Source: Bacteroidota bacterium
Lineage (GTDB): Bacteria; Bacteroidota; Bacteroidia; Chitinophagales; Saprospiraceae
DNA: 51,626 nt
Assembly: GCA_963169455.1 (NCBI GenBank)
Contig: CAUJDW010000003.1
Location: 1 to 51,626, forward strand
Reading direction: 5' to 3'
A program made the translations under genes and the position numbers. The notes under the pieces were generated by a model, which was given only the letters and a program-made list of their open reading frames with translations, was not told the DNA's origin and searched no databases. Below, one piece after another: positions 7,614 through 14,984 of the stretch (the stretch's first letter is position 1; every line of letters begins with the position of its first letter).

Positions 7614-7970
7614 TTCGATGCCGCCGGCATCGGAGGAATTATTGCTTTGGCCTGGCTATACCCGTTCAATCCCTTCGGGATTGGCAGGGAGCCCGGCGAC
7701 GCCCACAGGCAGCAAATGGGGGCTGTTCAAAGTTCCAGCGGGCTTTTCGCGTTACAAAAGAGCGGCTTATCCGGAGCGCTCTTCAAAGGTAGCCGGGAGG
7801 AGCCGGAAGCGTTCCTTTTAGGGATTCCATCGCTTGCAGCGATGGAATCCCTAAATCGCCGTTTTGCGTTCCGGAGCCAGGGGGAAGCCCCGGCAGCTTC
7901 GGGGGCGCCGCCTTAAGTGGGCGCAAAGCCCTGAGAAGCCTCCTTTGCCTTACGCGAAAGGGCCGTTCCA
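7614..7970. other. gene-free interval with hairpins
   Basis: No credible gene. It holds the small hairpin CAATCCC-TTC-GGGATTG (7667-7683), which resembles the palindrome of the 57-bp array, and a much stronger hairpin at 7817-7855. The several open frames here lack starts, homology or consistent codon use. Confidence 0.5.
7817..7855. repeat. perfect 18-bp stem hairpin
   Basis: Arms TTTAGGGATTCCATCGCT (7817-7834) and AGCGATGGAATCCCTAAA (7838-7855) are exact reverse complements around the loop TGC. There is no T-run after it and no gene close upstream, so it looks more like a REP/MITE-type palindrome than a terminator. Confidence 0.85.
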
Positions 7971-8141
7971 GGTTTCAGGGGTTGCCGCAGGCTCACCTCG
8001 CCTCCCCCTCTCCCAGTCTCCATTGGGTGTTGCAGGTTTCAGGTTTCGGGTTTCAGGTTTCAGGTTTCAGGGGTTGCCGCAGGCTCACCTCGCCTCCCCC
8101 TCTCCCAATCTCCATTGGGTGTTGCAGGTTTCAGGTTTCAG
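7971..8141. repeat. two further copies of the ~90-bp module
   Basis: Modules 3 (from 7971) and 4 (from about 8071) repeat the GTTGCCGCAGGCTCACC / CT-rich / CTCCATTGGGTGTT / GGTTTCA arrangement of 6852-7028 in the same orientation. They form the right border of the region carrying the 57-bp array and the dead transposase. Confidence 0.85.
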
Positions 8142-8228
8142 GGGTTGTTAGTTAAAAGTGGTTGTTTCAAAAGTGAAAATTAAAATAGGAGGAGCCCATT
8201 CTGGAATAATTGCCTGGAATTTATTAAA

Positions 8229-8271
8229 CACGGAGATGCACGGAGCTGTGTAACTCCGTGTTTTCTCCGTG
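8229..8271. repeat. double inverted heptamer CACGGAG/CTCCGTG
   Basis: Two direct copies of CACGGAG (8229-8235, 8239-8245) face two copies of CTCCGTG (8254-8260, 8265-8271). They can pair as a hairpin upstream of the GH3 gene. It resembles the CGCAGAG/CTCTGCG set at 5560-5690. Confidence 0.7.
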
Positions 8272-8364
8272 TGACTCTGTATCAAAAAAACAGCTCTGAG
8301 ATCGAGTTTTTTTTAAATTTACAGGGACACTAACTTGTTGAAACAAGCGACAAACATCTTTCAA

Positions 8365-10599
8365 ATGCGATTATTCCAATCACTTTTTATCCTCTTTTGT
8401 GCACTGATACCCGGCCTTAGTCACCTCTACGCCCAGAGCACTTACGAATACCCCTTCCGGAACCCCGGCCTGCCGCTCGACGCCCGGGTGGCCGACCTCA
8501 TCGGGCGGCTGAGCCTGGAGGAGAAAGTGTCGCTGATGCCGCACACGGCGGCAGGCATACCCCGGCTGGGCATTCCCGAATACAACTGGTGGAGCGAAGC
8601 CCTTCACGGCGTGGCCCGCTCTTCGCCAGCCACCGTATTCCCCCAGGCCATCGGGCTGGCGGCCACTTTTGACCCTGTGCTCATCGAGCAGGTGGGGGAT
8701 GCCATTTCCGAGGAGGGGCGGGCTATATACCATGCGGCCATCCGAAAGGGTATCCACAAACACTACATGGGCCTGACCTTCTGGTCGCCGAACGTCAATA
8801 TCTTTCGCGACCCGCGCTGGGGCCGCGGGCACGAAACCTACGGGGAAGACCCCTTCCTGGCCGGCGAGATCGGCGCAGCCTTCGTCAGGGGCATTCAGGG
8901 CGACAACCCGGACTACCTGAAGGCGGCGGCCTGCGCCAAACACTTCGCCGTGCACAGCGGCCCGGAAGCCAAACGGCACGTGTTCAACGCCATCGCCAGC
9001 CCCAAGGACCTGAATGAAACCTACCTGCCCGCCTTTAAAAGGCTGGTTGACGAAGGCGTGGCCGGCGTGATGTGCGCCTACAACCGCACCAATGACGAGG
9101 GCTGCTGCATGAGCCCCACGCTGCTGCTCAAAACCCTGCGCCGGCAATGGGGCTTCAAGGGCTATATCGTGTCTGACTGCTGGGCTCTGAGCGACCTGCA
9201 CAACTTCCACAAGATCACGGCCAATGCGGAGGAATCGGCGGCGGCGGCAGTGAAAAGCGATGTCAACGTCAACTGCGGAGTAGTGTACAACCAACTCGAT
9301 GAGGCGGTACGGAAAGGCCTTGCCACGGAAGCGGAAGTGGACGGCGCGCTGGACGAGCAACTGCGCATCCGCTTCTGCCTGGGCATGTTCGACCCGCCCG
9401 AGCAGGTGATCTACGCCGGCATCGGCGAGGACGCCATTCACGCGCCCCAGCATGTGGAACTGGCCAGAGAGGCGGCCCGGAAGTCCGCCGTGCTGCTCAA
9501 AAACAGAAATAACGCCCTGCCTTTGCGGCCTGACATCGGGCAGTTGTACGTCACCGGGCACAACGCCGCTGATGTCAACGTGCTGATCGGCAACTACTTC
9601 GGCATCAGCAGCAGTATGGTGACCATCCTGGAGGGCATCGCGGGGGCCGTTTCACCGACGACGGTCCTGCAGTACAGCCAGGGCCTGCTGGTAGGGCAAA
9701 AAGAAGTGACGATCCCCGGCATGAACTACAACGCCTCGGTGGCCGACGCGACGATCGCCGTCATCGGCCTGTCGCCCCTGGAGGAAGGGGAGGAGGGCGA
9801 CGCCATCGCTTCCGACTCCGGCGGCGACCGGCGGCGCATCGAGCTGCCGGCGCCGCAGGTGGAATTCGTAAAAGACCTCAAAAAGCGCTGCGGCGACAAG
9901 CCGCTGATCGTCGTCATTTGCGGCGGCAGCGCCATGGCCTTCCCGGAGATCCACGATGTGGCCGACGCCATCCTGTGGGTGGGTTATCCCGGTGAGCAGG
10001 GCGGCAACGGCATTGCGGACCTGATCTTCGGCCGCGCCGCCCCTTCCGGGCGCCTGCCGGTGACCTTTTACGCGGACACCGAGCAACTGGGCGATTTTGA
10101 GGACTACCGCATTGCGGAAGGTGGAAAAACCTATAAGTATTTCCGGGGAAACCCCCTGTACCCCTTCGCCTTCGGGCTGGGTTACAGCGATATCAGGTAT
10201 TCCCCGACGGGCTCCAACCGCCTGTCTATGCTGGAAGGCGTGCCGCTGTCGCTGAAAGTCAAGGTCGCCAACCAGGGCAGCCGGCAACAGGAAGAGGTGG
10301 TGCAACTGTACACCCACAAAAATGAAGCCCCCTTCCCGGCGCCGCAGTACGCCCTGAAAGCCTTCCAGCGGGTGAGCCTGGAGCCCGGGGAAACCAAAGT
10401 AGTGGAATTCCTCATCGACAGGCCCATGCTGGAGGAAGTGGATATGGACGGCCGCCGCGTCCTGTTGCCCGGCGCCTATACCTTCTGGGTGGGTGGCGCC
10501 AGCCCGCACCCGCGCGCGCAGGAGCTGGGCGCATCCAAACCCGTTCAGTACAACGTGACGCTAAGGGTTACACAAAAAAGCACGGAGATCAATGAATAA
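8365..10599 (+). CDS. secreted GH3 glycoside hydrolase
   Basis: A 744-residue glycoside hydrolase family 3 enzyme with an N-terminal signal peptide (MRLFQSLFILFCALIPGLSH...YAQ). The N-terminal barrel carries SPNVNIFRDPRWGRGHETYGEDP, AKHFAVHSGPE and the nucleophile Asp271 in IVSDCWALSD. The GH3_C domain includes GYPGEQGGNGIADLIFG and SGRLPVTFY, and an FnIII-like domain ends the protein. The WGRGHETYGEDP/KHF pattern and overall shape are those of beta-xylosidase/beta-glucosidase members that release terminal sugars in the periplasm. ATG at 8365 is chosen over TTG at 8335 because it begins the signal peptide. The 3' end overlaps the ROK kinase gene by 8 bases, implying one transcript. Confidence 0.92.
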   Translation: MRLFQSLFILFCALIPGLSHLYAQSTYEYPFRNPGLPLDARVADLIGRLSLEEKVSLMPHTAAGIPRLGIPEYNWWSEALHGVARSSPATVFPQAIGLAATFDPVLIEQVGDAISEEGRAIYHAAIRKGIHKHYMGLTFWSPNVNIFRDPRWGRGHETYGEDPFLAGEIGAAFVRGIQGDNPDYLKAAACAKHFAVHSGPEAKRHVFNAIASPKDLNETYLPAFKRLVDEGVAGVMCAYNRTNDEGCCMSPTLLLKTLRRQWGFKGYIVSDCWALSDLHNFHKITANAEESAAAAVKSDVNVNCGVVYNQLDEAVRKGLATEAEVDGALDEQLRIRFCLGMFDPPEQVIYAGIGEDAIHAPQHVELAREAARKSAVLLKNRNNALPLRPDIGQLYVTGHNAADVNVLIGNYFGISSSMVTILEGIAGAVSPTTVLQYSQGLLVGQKEVTIPGMNYNASVADATIAVIGLSPLEEGEEGDAIASDSGGDRRRIELPAPQVEFVKDLKKRCGDKPLIVVICGGSAMAFPEIHDVADAILWVGYPGEQGGNGIADLIFGRAAPSGRLPVTFYADTEQLGDFEDYRIAEGGKTYKYFRGNPLYPFAFGLGYSDIRYSPTGSNRLSMLEGVPLSLKVKVANQGSRQQEEVVQLYTHKNEAPFPAPQYALKAFQRVSLEPGETKVVEFLIDRPMLEEVDMDGRRVLLPGAYTFWVGGASPHPRAQELGASKPVQYNVTLRVTQKSTEINE

Positions 10600-11521
10600 T
10601 AAAACCATTGCCATCGGCGCCGACGTGGGCGGCAGCCACATCACCTGCGCCGCCATCGACATGGCGGCAGGGCGCCTGCTGCCCGGCACGCAGAAACGCG
10701 CCAGCGTGGACAACAATGCGGATGCCGCCACCATCTTCGGCCAGTGGGCCCTGGCCCTGAACGGAGCCATCGCCGAGGTGGATTCCAGCCGTATCGCCGG
10801 CATAGGCTTCGCCATGCCCGGGCCCTTCGATTACGTGCGCGGCATTTCGAAGATGCAGCACAAGTTCGTGGGCATCTATGACATCGATATCCCCGGGGCT
10901 TTGGGGGGGCAGCTCAGCATCCCCCTGCCCATGCGCTTCCTGAACGACGCCACCTCTTTCGCCGTGGGCGAAGCCTGGCTGGGGCAGGGCAGGGGCTTCG
11001 GGCGCGTGGTGGCCATCACCCTGGGCACCGGCTTCGGCTCCGCCTTCATCGGCCAGGGCGCGCCCGTGGTGGCCAGGGAGGATGTGCCCGATCAGGGCTG
11101 CCTCTGGCACCTGCCCTTCGACAAGGGCATCGCCGATGAATATTTCTCCACCCGCTGGTTCGTGAACGAATACGAAAAGGCGGCCGGCAAAAAGCTGCCC
11201 AACGCCAAAGCCATCGCCGACGCCAGCGCCACGGACGAAATAGCCGCCGGCTTGTTCGTGCAGTTCGGCCGCAACCTCGCCGCCTTCCTCGGCCCCTGGC
11301 TGCAGCGCTTCCGCGCGGATGTGGTGGTGATGGGCGGCAACATCACCGGCGCTTACCCGCTCTTCGGCCCGGCCTATGAGCAGGCACTGTCGGAGCAGGG
11401 GCTGCACCTGCCTTCCAGGACGTCTTCGCTTGGCGAGGATGCAGCGATGATCGGCTGTGCACGTTTGTTTGAGGAGGGTTTTTGGGAGAAGGTGGAGATG
11501 GAGCTGCGGAGGATGTTGTAG
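10592..11521 (+). CDS. ROK family sugar kinase
   Basis: A 309-residue ROK-family protein. The N-terminal phosphate-binding motif IGADVGGSHITCA (residues 8-20), the GIGFAMPGPFDY motif, the LNDATSFAVGEAWLGQG stretch with the likely catalytic Asp, and ITLGTGFGSAFI are all present. The usual zinc-binding CxCGxxGCxE motif is absent: the corresponding region reads DQGCLWHLPFDKG. That occurs in some ROK sugar kinases that do not bind zinc. It lacks an N-terminal helix-turn-helix, so it is a kinase rather than a repressor. Translational overlap with the GH3 gene suggests it phosphorylates the sugar (glucose or similar) that GH3 releases. Substrate is inferred. Confidence 0.87.
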   Translation: MNNKTIAIGADVGGSHITCAAIDMAAGRLLPGTQKRASVDNNADAATIFGQWALALNGAIAEVDSSRIAGIGFAMPGPFDYVRGISKMQHKFVGIYDIDIPGALGGQLSIPLPMRFLNDATSFAVGEAWLGQGRGFGRVVAITLGTGFGSAFIGQGAPVVAREDVPDQGCLWHLPFDKGIADEYFSTRWFVNEYEKAAGKKLPNAKAIADASATDEIAAGLFVQFGRNLAAFLGPWLQRFRADVVVMGGNITGAYPLFGPAYEQALSEQGLHLPSRTSSLGEDAAMIGCARLFEEGFWEKVEMELRRML

Positions 11522-11534
11522 GGGAGGAGGCTTT

Positions 11535-11945
11535 GTCGGGTGTTTCAGGTTGGTCGGGTTAATCGGGTTAATCGGGTTAATCGGGTTTTGTCGGGATTTT
11601 CGGGTCAATCGGGTATATCGGGTCAATCGGGTTTTGTCGGGACTTTCGGGTCAATCGGGTATATCGGGTCAATCGGGTTTTGTCGGGACTTTCGGGTGTT
11701 TCGGGTCAATCGGGTCAATCGGGTTGGTCGGGACTTTCGGGTCAATCGGGTTAATCGGGTCAATCGGGTTTTGTCGGGATTTTCGGGTGTTTCGGGTCAA
11801 TCGGGTCAATCGGGTCAATCGGGTTGGTCGGGATTTTAGGTATTTTCGGGTCAATCGGGTCAATCGGGTCAAACGGGTTAATCGGGATTTGTCGGGACTT
11901 TCGGGATTTTCGGGTCAATCGGGGTTTGTCGGGTTTGTCGGGGGG
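11535..11945. repeat. 9-bp tandem array, TCGGGTNNN
   Basis: About 45 units of TCGGG plus four bases (TTAA, TCAA, TATA, TGTT, ACTT, ATTT, TTGG), with occasional 10-bp units (TCGGGTTTTG). A longer pattern TCAA-TATA-TCAA-TTTTG-ACTT recurs, showing segmental duplication inside the array. It begins just after the ROK kinase stop. It is the same family as 1-216 but in the opposite orientation. Long open frames here (Asn-Arg-Val-type repeats) are by-products. Confidence 0.95.
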
Positions 11946-12532
11946 CTGTAAGACGAGGCTGTTCAAAAAAAAGTGTCACCCCCGGCAAAGGAAGCCAGGA
12001 ATATACGAAGGTTACCCGGCTGGTTCCAGACGGGAATGCTAAGAAGATCAAGGCTTTGTGTCACTTTGCGCCTTTCTTTGCGAGACTTTGCGTTAAAAAA
12101 TCAGGGGCAAAGCACAAAAAATTGAACAGCCCATTCAACCCTTCCACATGGCCGCCCGAAATACCAGGCCGCCCGGAAAAATACCCATGACAACATTGTA
12201 TTGTAGCAAGGAATATTCTATATTTGAAAGCATAGTGTTGGCGCTGCCTGAGGAGTTGTGCAGGGGGGGATTAGCGCGCTTGGATTCTGGAGTTCCGGTT
12301 TTGAGTTATGGTTTGGCGATGGGGGAGGGAAGGGCTGCCTTCCGCCCGCCCACTCGCTTCGCTCGCGTTCGGGTAAAACTTCCGGCTTCCAGGTGGAGTG
12401 TAGTGGGGGGAAGAGCGTTTGTAGCCGTTTGTAAAGGGGTGTATGCGCATTTTTGTGAGGAAATTAGAGGGGGAGGTAGGGTTTATACCCGCCACTTTTG
12501 CGCGGGTACACAAATGTTGGCTGCCATTAAAA
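11946..12532. other. gene-poor interval with repeats
   Basis: It contains TTTGCG/CGCAAAG-like motifs (12058-12115), a Bacteroidota-type promoter (12196-12226) and the exact repeat GCTTCGCTCGCGTTCGGGTA at 12356-12375 shared with 3117-3136. No gene is convincing; the open frame at 12148-12588 runs through repeat DNA. Confidence 0.45.
12196..12226 (+). promoter_or_regulatory. Bacteroidota-type promoter
   Basis: TTG (12196-12198), 20 bases, then TATATTTG (12219-12226), an excellent fit to the -33/-7 consensus TTG...TAnnTTTG. No gene starts close downstream, so its original target may have been displaced. A related sequence lies at 27062-27090. Confidence 0.55.
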
Positions 12533-12634
12533 ATGAAAAACAGGATCAAACTAATCATCGTAATTGCTTTGACCACTTTTGGTTGTAGCCATGAGGAAGA
12601 AATGACAATAAAGAATAGAGTTGTTTCGAAATAA
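12533..12634 (+). pseudogene. small lipoprotein gene interrupted by IS
   Basis: From ATG 12533 the frame gives MKNRIKLIIVIALTTFGC followed by SHEEEMTIKN: a lipoprotein signal peptide with lipobox TFGC (Cys18) and an acidic tether. It then enters the left inverted repeat of the insertion sequence at 12618 and stops at 12634. If the IS and one TA copy are removed, the frame continues on the far side (13637 onward) as ...NTHKSNRPPPARW..., but that part belongs to a dispersed repeat, so the original C terminus is uncertain. The function of the lipoprotein is unknown. Confidence 0.5.
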
Positions 12635-13636
12635 CGTAAATTTGGGCAAAACCCGAGAAATATGCTGGACATCGACCGAGCCCTTCGCGAAGAAGCCGTC
12701 ATGCGAGCCCTCACCGGACTTAAAGTCCGGCAGTTTGAGGAGTTGCATAAGAAGTTCGACGCCGAGCTGCTCTCCCGTAAGCTTGTAGCAAAGCCAAAGC
12801 GCCAAAGAGCCCTGGGTGGTGGCCGCCGGCATACCCTGCAGGATAGTGCGGGCATGCTGTTCTTTATCCTGATGTATTTCAAGGTGTACCCTACTATGGC
12901 TGTAGCCGGTTTCTTATTCGGCGCCGCCCGCAGCCGAATCTGCGAATGGGTACATACTTACCAGCCTGTGCTGGAAGCGGTGCTTGGCAAGAACCTGGGC
13001 CTGCCAAAACGGAAAATTTCTTCGGTGGATGAATTCGTCAAAACCTTCCCTAAAGTCAAAAAACTGATCATTGACGCCACGGAACGGCCGCGCACCCGCC
13101 CCAAGAATGCCGAAAAGCAGCGCCAGCACTATTCCGGCAAGAAGAAACGCCATACGCTGAAGAACACGCTGGTGGTAGAGCACCGGAACAAGAAGATACT
13201 GATCCTTACTCCAACCGTGCCAAGGGCGGTACATGACAAAAAAGGCCTGGATGACAACGACATCGTCCCACACATCCCGGAAGACATCCCCATTGAGGTG
13301 GGCCTCGGGTACAAGGGGCTGGAAAACGAATACGATGGCATAACCATTCCGCACAAAAAGCCCCGAAAAGGGGAACTGACAAAAAGCCAAAAGCGGCAAA
13401 ACCGAAAGATCGCCTCCTCCAGAATCCGGGGAGAGCATGCCATCGGCTTGTGCAAACGCTATCGCGCCCTATCTGATGTATACCGAAACCGCCGGGAAGG
13501 GTTCGCTGACAAATTGACGGTAACCACCTGCGGCTTAGTCAACTTCTATCAAAGAACTAGGAAAAGGGCCTGAAGCCCCAACAATAAAAGGATAATTCTA
13601 TCAAATTTTGAATGAAAAGTTATTTCGGAACAACTC
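12618..13636 (+). mobile_element. IS5-like insertion sequence (~1.02 kb)
   Basis: Terminal inverted repeats GAGTTGTTTCGAAATAAC (12618-12635) and its reverse complement with one mismatch (13619-13636) enclose a single transposase gene. Both ends are flanked by TA (12616-12617 and 13637-13638), compatible with a 2-bp target duplication as in some IS5 subgroups. The element inserted into a small lipoprotein gene. The inverted repeats and gene are seen directly; the TA duplication is an interpretation. Confidence 0.85.
12662..13573 (+). CDS. IS5-family DDE transposase, catalytic Asp replaced
   Basis: A 303-residue transposase with an N-terminal helix-turn-helix part (residues 15-100, including RRHTLQDSAGMLFFILMYFK) and a DDE_Tnp_4-type catalytic domain. 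The first catalytic Asp is Asp138 in LIIDATERP, and the Glu is Glu258 in RIRGEHAIG. The second Asp, expected before LGYxG, is Gly214 in the segment IEVGLGYKGLE. If that alignment is right, the enzyme is inactive or a point mutation hit this copy. It lies inside inverted repeats, 26 bases from the left one. The reading frame is otherwise intact. The family assignment is secure, the loss of activity is inference. Confidence 0.85.
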   Translation: MLDIDRALREEAVMRALTGLKVRQFEELHKKFDAELLSRKLVAKPKRQRALGGGRRHTLQDSAGMLFFILMYFKVYPTMAVAGFLFGAARSRICEWVHTYQPVLEAVLGKNLGLPKRKISSVDEFVKTFPKVKKLIIDATERPRTRPKNAEKQRQHYSGKKKRHTLKNTLVVEHRNKKILILTPTVPRAVHDKKGLDDNDIVPHIPEDIPIEVGLGYKGLENEYDGITIPHKKPRKGELTKSQKRQNRKIASSRIRGEHAIGLCKRYRALSDVYRNRREGFADKLTVTTCGLVNFYQRTRKRA

Positions 13637-13647
13637 TACTCATAAGA

Positions 13648-13835
13648 GCAACAGGCCGCCCCCCGCAAGGTGGGAATTCCGAAAGATCACAGAGCGGGGC
13701 AAAAGCGTCCCCTGCCCGCCGGCTCGGCCGGCGGGCCTGAATTTGTTCAGTAGCGCAGGTAGCCTTGATGGGCTAAAGCGAGGGTTTGTAATCGGATCGA
13801 GCCGGAAACAGGGTGTTGTCCGTTCTTATGATTAA
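13648..13835. repeat. dispersed ~180-bp repeat, copy A
   Basis: It shares CCGCCCCCCG, GTGG, TCAyAGAGyrGGGCAAAAGCG, yCCCCTGCCyGCCGGC and a terminal GGGTTyGT block with 14786-14970 in the same order and orientation. Copy A carries a strong hairpin (13714-13736). The two copies bracket the MNT/HEPN pair. Alignment was by eye, and similarity is patchy. Confidence 0.6.
13714..13736. repeat. GC-rich hairpin
   Basis: GCCCGCCGGC-TCG-GCCGGCGGGC, a perfect 10-bp stem with a 3-base loop inside repeat copy A. No T-run follows, so it is not a typical terminator. Confidence 0.75.
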
Positions 13836-14030
13836 GGTGGCCTCGGCTGGAAAAACATCAATAAGGAGAAAAAGCGCCTCTCGTGTACTATTCCTAAGTA
13901 GTTGATAATCAATAGAAAAAACACTTAGTCTCAAGTTCCTCGGATAAAGGAAGGTTTCAGGCTTTGTATTTATAAGAAGAATCAGTAATTTTTGGATTAA
14001 GAACCGGTCAAATCGAGTTCTGACAAGATC

Positions 14031-14345
14031 ATGAATACTATAATTGAACGAAACAAAAAGGAAATATTCGAGGCATGTAAAGAATTTCATGTTGAAAAAC
14101 TTTACACGATAGGCTCAGTGAACACCGAAAGGTTTAATGAAAAAAGTGATGTTGATCTGATTGTGTCATTCAACATGGATGATATAGGCATAGAAGAATA
14201 TGCTGATAATTATTTCGCTATGCAATTCAGGTTGGAAGAGATACTCAATAGGGCAGTCGACCTGATTACGGAAAGAAGTATTAAGAACCCCTACTTTCTC
14301 CAGGAGGTTTTGAAGACCAGGGTTCTGCTATTCCAATCAAACTAA
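14031..14345 (+). CDS. MNT-type nucleotidyltransferase antitoxin (MntA-like)
   Basis: A 104-residue minimal nucleotidyltransferase. The signature GS-x10-DxD is present: Gly28-Ser29, then Asp40 and Asp42 in IGSVNTERFNEKSDVDLIV. A third acidic residue is near AVDLITE. In MntA-HepT systems the MNT protein transfers AMP from ATP to a tyrosine of the HEPN toxin and so silences it. Five bases separate this gene from the HEPN gene downstream, the standard order. The module is AT-rich and bracketed by diverged repeats, suggesting acquisition. Family firm; activity inferred from the preserved motif. Confidence 0.88.
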   Translation: MNTIIERNKKEIFEACKEFHVEKLYTIGSVNTERFNEKSDVDLIVSFNMDDIGIEEYADNYFAMQFRLEEILNRAVDLITERSIKNPYFLQEVLKTRVLLFQSN

Positions 14346-14350
14346 ATTGA

Positions 14351-14677
14351 ATGGACAATCGAATTAAACAGTATTTATTTGATATTGAACAATCAATTGC
14401 CGATGTTGAATTGTTCATGGCCCCGATTAAGTCATATGAGGAATTCGAAAACAATAAATTAATAAGGCGAGCAATCGAAAGGGAAATAGAAATAATCGGG
14501 GAGGCGATGAACAGGGTTTTAGCCATCGATAGCTCAATAAAGATTTCAAATGCCCGGCAAATAGTAGACACCCGCAACAAAATCATCCATGGGTATGATG
14601 AAGTTGATGATATTGTAATCTATGGGATTGTCCGTAAGCATTTACCAATTCTCAAAAAAGAAATCCAGGAATTATAA
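14351..14677 (+). CDS. HEPN toxin, DUF86 (HepT-like)
   Basis: A 108-residue all-helical HEPN-domain protein (DUF86/HepT). The RNase motif Rx4HxY is intact: Arg75, His80 and Tyr82 in DTRNKIIHGYDEVD. The tyrosine is the residue AMPylated by the partner nucleotidyltransferase in characterised HepT. HEPN toxins of this kind cleave RNA (tRNA in the Shewanella and Aphanizomenon systems). Encoded immediately after the MNT antitoxin, most likely as one operon. Intact length and motif suggest a functional pair, in contrast to the ruined copy at 29563-30000. Confidence 0.88.
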   Translation: MDNRIKQYLFDIEQSIADVELFMAPIKSYEEFENNKLIRRAIEREIEIIGEAMNRVLAIDSSIKISNARQIVDTRNKIIHGYDEVDDIVIYGIVRKHLPILKKEIQEL

Positions 14678-14984
14678 AATTTACATCCTGCTTATATTTT
14701 ATAGCCCTCATGCGTCGGCTATGGCATATACACTGAGTCACCCCAATTAGGTTAAGCCCCAAAACCGAAACCAAAGCCTAAAAACCCTCTACTCCGCCCC
14801 CCGTAGAGTGGAAAACCTAAATGGTCATAGAGTAGGGCAAAAGCGCCCCCTGCCTGCCGGCCCGGCTGCTGAGCTTCGGGGCCAGCCGGGGCCAGGCAAA
14901 AAAGCCCTTGTTGCAAAGCCTCTTACTCAAAAAAGGGGGTTCGTTTCGATGGATAGGGTTCTTATATGAAAAAATATCAGGAAC
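14678..14984. repeat. intergenic interval with repeat copy B (14786-14970)
   Basis: From 14786 it matches the ~180-bp repeat at 13648-13835: CCGCCCCCCG, GGGCAAAAGCGCCCCC, GCCTGCCGGCCCGGC, and the end block GGGGGTTCGTTTCGATGG. It contains no gene. It separates the MNT/HEPN pair from the DUF4256 gene. Confidence 0.6.

Noticed and set aside
7647-7916. Several 60-90 codon frames between the transposase remnant and GH3
   Set aside because: They overlap each other in different frames, contain hairpin repeats and show no conserved motif.
11457-11951. Long open frames with Asn-Arg-Val type repeats
   Set aside because: They are by-products of the 9-bp tandem array, open in several frames on both strands, without start context or conserved composition.
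12148-12588. 146-codon frame downstream of the 9-bp array
   Set aside because: It passes through the dispersed CGCTCGCGTTCGGGT repeat, lacks any recognisable motif and overlaps the better-supported lipoprotein start in another frame.
13714-13736. Rho-independent terminator
   Set aside because: The stem is strong but there is no T-run and no gene ends just before it; reported as a hairpin in a repeat instead.
13608-13835. 75-codon frame right of the insertion sequence
   Set aside because: Its first codons lie in the IS inverted repeat and the rest in a dispersed repeat; it is at most the former tail of the interrupted lipoprotein gene.
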